Positions 57,601 through 64,000 of a DNA stretch of 64,000 nt are shown here, piece after piece. Below the pieces are notes generated by a model that worked only from the letters and a program-made list of their open reading frames with translations, did no database searches and was not told the DNA's origin. Source of the DNA: Parelaphostrongylus tenuis (lineage: Eukaryota > Nematoda > Chromadorea > Rhabditida > Metastrongylidae); assembly GCA_019055375.1 (NCBI GenBank), contig JAHQIW010003936.1, forward strand, positions 62,001 to 126,000. Reading direction: 5' to 3'. Made by a program: the position numbers and the translations under genes. Each line of letters opens with the position of its first letter. Position 1 is the first letter of the stretch.

Positions 57601-60600
57601 TTCCAAGACAGCTCCATCTTAAAGCAAGTAGAAGCCAGCTATATACCAGAAAGTTTGTAAGAAAATGCGTAATCGAACAAATTTATATTGAAAAACCAAA
57701 ACGACACGAACTCTCTATAGTGATGTTGTTTTGATGCCACATTGTCGATGAAATGAATTTTCGCAAGAAGACACAATGATCGACTCAAAAACAGAAGGGG
57801 AGGGAGAGTGGTTGTGATACTCATCGAGAGATGAATCCCACCACCTGGCACTCTCCAGCAGTCAACAACGAACGCTCTAAACGCCACAGCCAGATTATCC
57901 GCAAGATTAAGACGTGTTCATCCACTACACCACGACGCTCAAGAATAAGACGGAAAACGAAGTAGAAGCTAGAAGTGTTGAGATTCGCACAAAGAAAAAA
58001 AAACTGTGAGACAGTCCAAATAAAGTGCCAAAAAGTGATAAAAACGAAACGGAGCCATATGCAGTTGATGAATGAGCAGCTTTCCGTTACGAAGGACATG
58101 ATCTTTTAGAAGAAACATTTTCTTTAATGGTATGAGAACCAGCCTAGAGAGCCAAAACAACTTGTTCCAATTCATTTTCAAAGAAATTCAAACAGTACTT
58201 GCTCTCAAAAACAATGTGTCTATCAATGTCCAAACTGCAGGACCGACTATTTACTAAGCTCGGCTCCTTGTGAAAAATTCAGTGTTTTTTCCAAGATCTG
58301 AGCGGATAGTCTCCAGTGCATATTTCAATGACATGAAACAACTAAATGACTCTGACGAAGGCAAGAGTCGCTGAATAGTTAGCCTCTGATTTACTATCAC
58401 TGCATTACATTACTGTTGTACTCACTGAATGTTGTTGATATCAACCTCGAAACTCATCAGAAAAAAACAATTGGATGGCTGAAACAGTGAAAAAGCAAGA
58501 ATTTGCTAAATATGCCATGGGGACTGCTTCTGTACCTATCACTCCACAACAATGCTAAAGGATTGCTCATCTAATCGTCTGTAGTCATAAACAATAACTT
58601 AGTATTTACAAAAAGAGAATTAATAGAAATTAAATTTCTTACGTGATAAGTTCTTTCACGGACGAGTAATCTAACACGTGCTCAGTACTAATTCCAAAAA
58701 CAGCCAAGTCAAAAATACCACGTGATTTAGAGTGATGTGCAAAACTTTTGCATCAGCCACGACTAGAACCCTATTCCACTCTACAGGGGAGTGCGTGCTC
58801 TAACCTTACGCTCGTTTTGCTATCACTCTTTCTAAGCTCCCGGATAGAGTGACATGTGAGTTCGAGTCCCGCCTAACACAAAAGCTTTGTACATCGCTGT
58901 ACATTACTGGATTTATAATTGTAACACATGTCACCGCTAAAAGCGGTCAAATAAAAACAATTCAAGACAGAAATATTGCGTTGGCAAGAAATTTTCCGGA
59001 CTTTTTCGTTTTCGTTGATCATTTTGAATGCACACAAATTCGTGTTACTGCAATCGTTTAGAGCAGCTTTTGTGGTTATTCTAATATATGGCACTTATAC
59101 ATTTGTTTTTAGCACGAAATTATCCTGGGAGCAAAAACGATTTCTGATGTTAAACGAGTATCGCTGCGTGTCAAAGCAGCACTTGAACCCAAACGATACT
59201 CGCGTAACACCAACAATCGTTTCTGTTCTCGGAACCATTCCATTTCAAACAAATGTGTAAGTGTTATTTATGAAAATAGCCGCAAAAAGCTGCTCTAGAA
59301 GACGGTAAAAAGAAAAACTCAGATGCGTGAAAAATTATCAACAAAAAGGAAAAAATCCGGAAATTCTTCCCGACCTAACTGTATAATAACAAAAGAAGCT
59401 TATAATCGTACAAAAATCCCACTTACTTTCTCAAGAAGTTCTCTAGCGGATTCAATCTTATCGTCAATTTTTTCTGAAAGAAAAAAAGCTTAGTGAGTGT
59501 AGATGATGTCCTGGAAAAAGGTTTCATAATGCTGTAAATTGCTGTCTACCCGATAATGAAGCTATTTCCTTCGATTGTAATTCCTTAGCGGCCATAAGAT
59601 CCTCACAAAGTTGCTCCTCCTTGTGGATCTCGGACAGCAGATCTTGAAGACGGGCTTCTAAATAACGACATCATATAATCTGCTTGGCGATTTGAGCTGA
59701 AAGTATGAACTCAAAACAACAGCACTCGGAACTGCAAATTGTTCAGTGAGCTGGACTTCTCGTTTTTTGGCGCTTTAGAGGCGGTATAATGCTACAAATA
59801 TATCCTCAATAATGTGGAGTGAGAGAGCGCATGTGGCCCAATGGTTAGAAGTGCTCTACGCCGCACACAAGGTCAGTGGTTCGACCTTGCGGTTATAGTT
59901 CACCAAGCCCTCCATCCCTCCGGGGTCGGTAAGTTGGTTCAAGACTTGCCTAGGAGGATAAGCGGCATTGACTCGATACAGCGAGAGGTCTCTGTGAATC
60001 ACTGTAAAGCCTAGATATGCACTCAATCACCTAAACGAAGTTGAAAATTGAACTTCAGTGCATGGCGAATCTCTCGGGGACTGACCAGTGTCGAGAGCTT
60101 GATCCTTTTTTCTTGATGTTGAGCGATATGCAAAACTCTGGTCGTCAGACGGGATTCGAACCCGCATTTAACTCTTTCCAGGAGTGATGGCAGAACAGAA
60201 GCGCCGGTAGTGCAATGTTTAGCACGCGTCCTCTGAAAAGAATAAAATGCGGGTTCGAGTCGTCCCACCACGCTCCAAATTCATATCACTCAACATCAGA
60301 TAACAGGATAAAGTTCTCGGCGCTGTTTAATCCCTATGGGATGTGCCATGCATTCGGCTTTAATTTTTAACTTCGCTTGAAGTGATTGAATGCGCATCTC
60401 CCTTTTCAGTGATTTGCGGCGGCCTCCCACTAGATCGTATCAGCGCTGCTTAGCCTCCCAAACAAATGTACCGATTTACCAGCCACGAAAGGATAGAAGG
60501 CTTGGTGAGCCGTGAACGCAAGATCGAACTATCGATCTTTTGTGTGACGCAGAGCACCTCTGACCACTGCGCCACATGCGCTCTTCCACTCATTGTTAAT

Positions 60601-62306
60601 CGATACATGTTCCATAAGCCTCTGATGAGTACCAAGTGGAAATCCGTAGTTCGCAACTGACATCGAGTTGAACCCGCATTTCACTCTATCCGAGAGCGCG
60701 TGCTCTAATCCATTTCTTGATCACTCAATATCCAATATCTGTCAGCGTTACTGGGTCCAATGTCGATACCGACTACCCGTGCCACACCGACAGAAAGATG
60801 AGTCGTAAGACAGAAAGAGTGGTGTCAAAACAGGCGTTGGTAGTGCAACGGGCTAGAGCACGCCCTACCGGATAGAGTGAGATGTGCGTTCGAGTCCCAC
60901 GTGAGGCAAAATGTTCTGCTCATCACTCTACATCACTGGTTATATTTATACCTACAGACCACAGCTATAAGCGCATAAATAAAAAAATAATTATGTTATA
61001 GTTGTGTTAATTAGGCTATCTTCGAGAATGGAAGGAGACGTGCTCAATCACTATTCTACAACGTTTAAAAAGAAGACGAGAAAACGGACTGAATGCTAAA
61101 AGTACTGGGATTCGCACAGTGAAAAAAAAACACTGTGAAAATGGATCAATAAAGTGCTAAAAATATTTGTGTGATTTCCTCTGATTAGAAGGGAACAAGT
61201 GAAAATCGATCTGATTCGCTGGAGAGAATCTTTGCATAAGAGTGTTAGTAATTACTTGAAAGCTGAGACTTGAGGTTATAGCTCCACGTTGCCGGTTTTT
61301 CAGAAGACCCGTTTATAGCGTTGTAGCATAAAGGATAAAGGATAAAGCTCTCGGCGTTGATCAATCCCTGAGGGATGCGCCATGCATTCGTCTTCAATTT
61401 CTAACTTCGATGAGATGATGGAACGCATATCTGGCCTTTTCCGTGACTCGCGGTGGCGTCCTGCTGAACTGAGTCAGTGCTGCTTATCCTCCCAGACAAG
61501 TCTGAGACCTGCTCTGGTACCAATTTACCGACCCCAGCAGGGATGGATGGCTTGGCGAGCCATGAGTGCGAGATCGAACCACTGACCTCGCGTGCGACGC
61601 AGGGCACCTCTAGCCCACTGCGCCACATGCGCTCTAGCGTTGTAGCATGCAAGATCAAGAATTATGCTTCACAGTCGCCTTTCGCCTTCATTTTTATCAT
61701 GCGTAGAATTCACTGGAGGCCGCAAGGCATATCGATGTGTAGAGAAATTTTCGTAGTATTTTAGTCTAATGCTCGATCTGGAGTTTATTCTAAAGCGGAA
61801 GAAAATTCCCGATTGAATAACAATATATCGGTCGTCCCGCCCAGCTCAGTCACTGGTAGAACTGCATCTTTTTTCACTGCTAAACCGTATTTTCAGAAAA
61901 TAAGCACATCGCTAGAAACAGAAAATATTACGCTACCAGATGATTACTGGTAGTGTAAAGAAAGAGCTCTGGCCGGCGAGGTTCAAAGCACAAATCAAAA
62001 GACCAAAGGAGATCAAATGATCAAAAAAGCTTTTTAGAAATCAGACACATTTTTGAGTTTTTTAAAACTTGTGCTATAGTTTGAGTACTAGCAATCCAAG
62101 GAAGAGCTTTGCACAGCGGAATATAAGCGAGATGATAAGAAAAATCATGACCGACTCAAGATATGTTATCAAAAAGGAAAATTGGTCTAACCATGGGAAA
62201 TGGAGAGTGGAAAGCGATGAAATCACTTACGGTACTCGTCGATGGATTTCGTCTCGTCTCTTGGACAACGCAGCATCTCTTCCAAGGTGAGTTCTCTTGA
62301 TCTCAT
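54619..62306 (-). CDS. Candidate host gene 4, coiled-coil protein, five exons
   Basis: Minus-strand exons: 62306-62231 (MRSRELTLEEMLRCPRDETK..., in-frame TGA 21 bases upstream, ends ACC/gtaagt, phase 1), 59657-59550 (after ttatttag; ARLQDLLSEIHKEEQLCEDL...KEIASLS, phase 1), 59473-59427 (after tttctttcag; KIDDKIESARELLEK, donor gtaagt, phase 0), 54884-54713 (after taatatcag; KQLLTEKKEAIQ, then NVNIAEVLEWKERVNSLEGK ... SLKDDIA, donor gtacgt), 54654-54619 (after aaatccag; VLTFCSDLWLS, stop). Exon 4 is 172 bases where 171 would keep the frame. The extra base is most simply in the five-base run at 54840-54844. The predicted product is about 145 residues with heptad-like spacing throughout, so probably a cytoplasmic or nuclear coiled-coil partner protein; no family recognised. 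AATAAA on the minus strand is at 54427-54422. Intron 3 (4.5 kb) contains duplication copy B and SINEs; intron 1 contains a SINE cluster. Confidence 0.65.
56745..57195. mobile_element. Foldback/MITE element F2, copy in block B
   Basis: Arms GGTCTGGTATGTAAGGACAG and the complement ending GCCATTACATACCAGACC, each about 180 bases, with the same inner words as 30607-31080. Confidence 0.85.
57205..57600 (+). pseudogene. Mariner transposase N-terminal relic, copy B
   Basis: RRVGKIASEAERKVNRAWDD then DTVAEGTARKWLAKLKAGEN and SLENQSHSGRLQEVDRQIVL is open for 90 codons (57285-57557), better kept than copy A. Only the first DNA-binding half is present; the frame ends at ...EMVSWPLH without a linker or catalytic domain. 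Confidence 0.8.
58380..58560 (+). mobile_element. Penelope tail behind block B
   Basis: Shares CATTACATTACTGTTGTA and GGGGACTGCTTCTGTAC with the tail at 32760-32885. The PLE phrase CTCTGACGAAGGCAAGAG precedes it at 58350. Confidence 0.65.
58800..58965 (+). mobile_element. SINE-A, tRNA-derived
   Basis: B box GAGTTCGAGTCCCGCC at 58858-58873, then ACATCGCTGTACATTACTGG and GCGGTCAAATAAAA. Lies in intron 3 of gene 4. Confidence 0.8.
59115..59250. repeat. Imperfect palindrome with mariner-like heads on both arms
   Basis: The plus arm (GGGAGCAAAAACGATTTCTG ... CGAGTATCGCTGCGTGTCAA) resembles the reverse complement of the other arm (CCGAGAACAGAAACGATTGT ... CGAGTATCGTTTGGGTTCAA). Read outward each gives E-Q-K-R-.-L-.-.-.-EYR, similar to the start of mariner transposases. 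The 94-codon plus frame across it (58976-59260) is therefore not called a gene. Confidence 0.5.
59825..60110 (+). mobile_element. SINE-B, plus strand
   Basis: Starts GAGAGCGCATGTGGCCCAAT (A box slightly changed), B box GGTTCGACCTTGC, body and end near GAGAGCTTGATCC. Confidence 0.85.
60120..60295. mobile_element. Two SINE-A heads in opposite orientation
   Basis: 60135-60190 carries a minus-strand B box (plus view GGGATTCGAACCCGC). 60205-60270 carries a plus-strand head GCCGGTAGTGCAATGTTTAG and B box GGGTTCGAGTCG. They meet head to head. Confidence 0.7.
60305..60590 (-). mobile_element. SINE-B
   Basis: Minus-strand copy from GAGCGCATGTGGCGCAGTGG (60582) to the tail near 60310. Confidence 0.85.
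60650..60990. mobile_element. SINE-A pair, minus then plus
   Basis: 60660-60830: minus-strand copy (plus view GAGTTGAACCCGCATTTCAC). 60835-60990: plus-strand copy with GGTAGTGCAACGGGCTAGAG, B box GCGTTCGAGTCCCAC and ATCACTCTACATCACTGG. Confidence 0.75.
61020..61175 (+). repeat. Fragment of the right end of block A/B
   Basis: Third copy of the segment at 31800-31960 and 57895-58045 (AAGAAGACGAGAAAACGGAC, GGGATTCGCACAGTGAAAAA, CAATAAAGTGC). The segment therefore also exists outside the duplication. Confidence 0.7.
61190..62140 (+). repeat. Interspersed repeat M/N, longest copy, split by a SINE-B
   Basis: Aligns with 37880-38150, 34250-34900 and 52690-53350. The SINE-B at 61331-61634 interrupts it. 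Confidence 0.75.
61331..61634 (-). mobile_element. SINE-B, reference copy with target-site duplication
   Basis: Flanked by perfect 14-base direct repeats TAGCGTTGTAGCAT (61317-61330 and 61635-61648). The minus strand runs from GAGCGCATGTGGCGCAGTGG (A box), through GTGGTTCGATCTCGCACTC (B box), to a TTTATCC-repeat tail; 304 bases in all. No open frame belongs to it. It must rely on a LINE for movement; which one is not shown by the sequence. Confidence 0.95.
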
Positions 62307-62504
62307 ACTCAGTGCCCCGACCAATCAATTCGGAATCCATTGCTGTTGAATAGGTGGACTTGCTCTCCAGAAATGAACGACCTTTGCCACCAAGTGCTTC
62401 TGAGTGATGCTTTCCCGCCAATAAACGCACCGCGATCGCTCGCGTGACACCGGAGCGCGGAAAATTTTCTGTGAAGCCGCTGCCGAGCAGAGTTCAAATG
62501 TCGC

Positions 62505-62810
62505 ATTGAATAGGGGTGCCCTGCGCCGCACATAAGGTCCCAGGTTCGACCTCGCGCTGATAGCTCACCGGGTCTTTCATCCCTTCGGCCTCGGTAGATG
62601 TGTACTCGACTGGTCTCAGACTTGTGGGCGAAGATTAGCAGCTCTGTCTCGATGCGTCGGTAGGCCACCGTGAGTCAATGTAAGGGCCTGATAAGCATCC
62701 AATCACCTTAAAACGATTTCACGAATGAAATCGAATGCATGGCGCATCCGCCCATGGGTTGATCAACGCCTACAGCTCTATCGTTTATTCTTTATCGATA
62801 GAGAAACCGT
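62505..62810 (+). mobile_element. SINE-B, head truncated
   Basis: B box GGTTCGACCTCGCGCT, body and GATCAACGCC end. It lies just upstream of the start of gene 4, in the opposite orientation. Confidence 0.8.
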
Positions 62811-62929
62811 CTGAGCTGCAGCTTTGAATAGATGGTTATTCCTTCAGTAAATCGCAAGTTCGAATTAAGATAAGATATTCCCGAAACCTATTCTCCAGTA
62901 ATTTCTGCATTGGTCAAATAATTCAGTCA

Positions 62930-63205
62930 CATCTAAGAAGATTGAGTTGTGAGCAATAAGCCATCTCATCCGGGAGTTGAACTCTCGTTTCACCCTTACG
63001 GGCTGTGATCACTCTTTCTTCGATATGAACCGTCGAAGATCTCAGCAGCCAACGCTTAACAGGTTTCGTCTGGTAAGCACATTTCAACATGAAAGCCTGT
63101 TGAGATGATTGCTTCAACCTTGGTTAGTGGTTAGCACGCGCTTCCCGATACGGTAAAACACGAGTTCAGTTTTCTCCTGAAGTCAAGTTTTCGCGTACCA
63201 TTCAA
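62930..63205. mobile_element. SINE-A pair, minus then plus
   Basis: 62960-63110 minus (plus view GGGAGTTGAACTCTCGTTTC). 63120-63200 plus (GGTTAGTGGTTAGCACGCGC, CGAGTTCAGTTTTC). Decayed. Confidence 0.55.
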
Positions 63206-63239
63206 TTTTGCAAGATGAATATCCAGTCTTATATTCTTT

Positions 63240-63490
63240 ATTGAGGAGCACGTGTAGCGCAACGGTTAAAGGCGCGCTGCGGACACACACATGGTCGATT
63301 AAACGATGGTTGATGGTTAGACACCGCACGCAGGGCTCACCAAACCTTGCATCTTTCCGAAGTCGGTGAATTTCTACTAGACTTGCCTGGTGGGATAGCT
63401 GCAGTGATTTGTACATCGGTAGGCCACCGCGAGTCTTTGTAAAGTCCAGACAAGCAGTGAAGTCGAATGCATAGGAATTTCCGACAGCCT
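63240..63490 (+). mobile_element. SINE-B, diverged
   Basis: Head GAGCACGTGTAGCGCAACGG (A box), body to GAAGTCGAATGCATAGGAAT. It runs directly into the candidate exon of gene 5. Confidence 0.75.
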
Positions 63491-63512
63491 TCAATGACCC
63501 GGCACGGTTTGG

Positions 63513-63892
63513 ATGTGGTCTATACAGCGAAATCCTTGTCGCATTCCTGCTTACTTAGCTGGTTGCGCCTTATCCGAGGTCCTCGCTATTCACAAGAAAA
63601 AATCTTCGCATTTCCTTGCAGAGCTGACTCAAGATACATATCAAGCAATAGTTGCACAGACTTCTTCATCACTCTTTATGAGTGGGGTGACTGCGCAAGA
63701 CGCCCTTTCTTTGTCTCGGGATCGCGTTGCAAAGTGCAGTTGTCGTTGTGATGCACCGTTCTCAAGAAGTGAGTGGTGTTTTCAGGATCTTTTGCTGTGC
63801 CTTTAATTATGTTTTTTATTGCAGCTTGTAACACTATAGGCGGAAATCTTGGCCGTCTTTCCTGCAAAGATTTTAGAATTTCGAGATTTTGA
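63513..63892 (+). CDS. Candidate host gene 5, two exons, unknown function
   Basis: Exon 63513-63768: ATG, or acceptor tctatacag ending at 63527, then RNPCRIPAYLAGCALSEVLA, TQDTYQAIVAQTSSSLFMSG and TAQDALSLSRDRVAKCSC, ending AGAA/gtgagt (phase 1). After a 56-base intron (acceptor tttattgcag) exon 63825-63892 reads CNTIGGNLGRLSCKDFRISR and F to TGA. Phase fits. Two overlapping frames are also open across exon 1, so the call is tentative. More exons may lie beyond the window. No family recognised. Confidence 0.4.
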
Positions 63893-64000
63893 GACGAAGT
63901 TATGGACCAAAAAAATCGATACGAAATCTTTCCGTTATCTACTCTAGATATTAAAGCGCAAACTTCTAGTGATATCATTCAGCTAGGTGACAGCAGAACA

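Larger units (their letters stand above)
55635..58095 (+). repeat. Duplicated transposon block, copy B, inside intron 3 of gene 4
   Basis: Direct partner of 28560-32005 without the LTR-like insertion; it holds foldback F2 (56745-57195) and a mariner relic (57205-57600). It lies antisense to gene 4. Confidence 0.9.

Noticed and set aside
58976..59260. 94-codon plus frame with a hydrophobic segment
   Set aside because: It covers an imperfect palindrome with transposase-like arms inside an intron of gene 4.
62227..62430. Alternative start of gene 4 in another frame (MDSELIGRGTEYEIKRTHLG)
   Set aside because: It leaves exon 1 in phase 2, which does not fit the coiled-coil frame of exons 2 and 3.
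1..64000. CRISPR arrays, bacterial operons, rRNA genes
   Set aside because: None seen: repeats lack regular spacers, genes are split by introns, and no rRNA core sequence was recognised.

Overview
This window reads as nuclear DNA of a nematode, most probably a strongylid (hookworm-like) parasite. The evidence is AT-rich DNA without bacterial operons, short introns (56-140 bp is common) ending in TTTCAG-type acceptors, AATAAA signals close behind stops, and RTE retrotransposon proteins whose wording (for example FVAYAPTSSYDEDEVEAFY) I associate with hookworm genomes. Genus cannot be fixed from sequence alone. No rRNA gene, canonical tRNA gene or CRISPR array was seen.

Most of the window is old, layered transposon debris. 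Recognisable pieces are three RTE-type LINE copies (1-1190, 17627-18080, 43340-46200), Penelope-like (PLE) fragments with GIY-YIG endonuclease modules (14280-14870, 32010-32546, 47040-47895) and one PLE N-terminal piece (5149-5770), Tc1/mariner transposase relics (1160-1495, 31105-31480, 38155-38960, 51790-52070, 57205-57600), two foldback/MITE families, an LTR-like insertion (29194-30116), three tRNA-derived SINE-like families (called A, B and C here), and several unnamed interspersed repeats. Long duplications tie distant parts together: 28560-32005 matches 55635-58095, 5800-6650 matches 50720-51640 (both direct), and 7240-8990 matches 48565-50340 (inverted).

Host genes are few and split into small exons that an ORF list misses. 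By joining open frames through splice sites with matching phase I find four multi-exon candidates: (1) 12003-13903 plus; (2) 20418-21814 plus; (3) 26489-28165 plus, a secreted protein with signal peptide and polyadenylation signals, the best supported; (4) 62306-54619 minus, a small coiled-coil protein whose 4.5-kb third intron contains the duplicated 2.4-kb transposon block. Weaker candidates lie at 16816-17544, 33935-34198 and 63513-63892. Genes 1, 3 and 4 each need a one-base change in or near a homopolymer A run for a clean frame, which points to consensus errors in the assembly or to recent decay.

The genes show no functional relation to one another. The architecture is that of a TE-rich chromosome arm: sparse genes, transposon-filled introns, and a SINE cluster at 59.8-63.5 kb where about ten tRNA-derived elements lie within 3.7 kb, in and beside the 5' half of gene 4.
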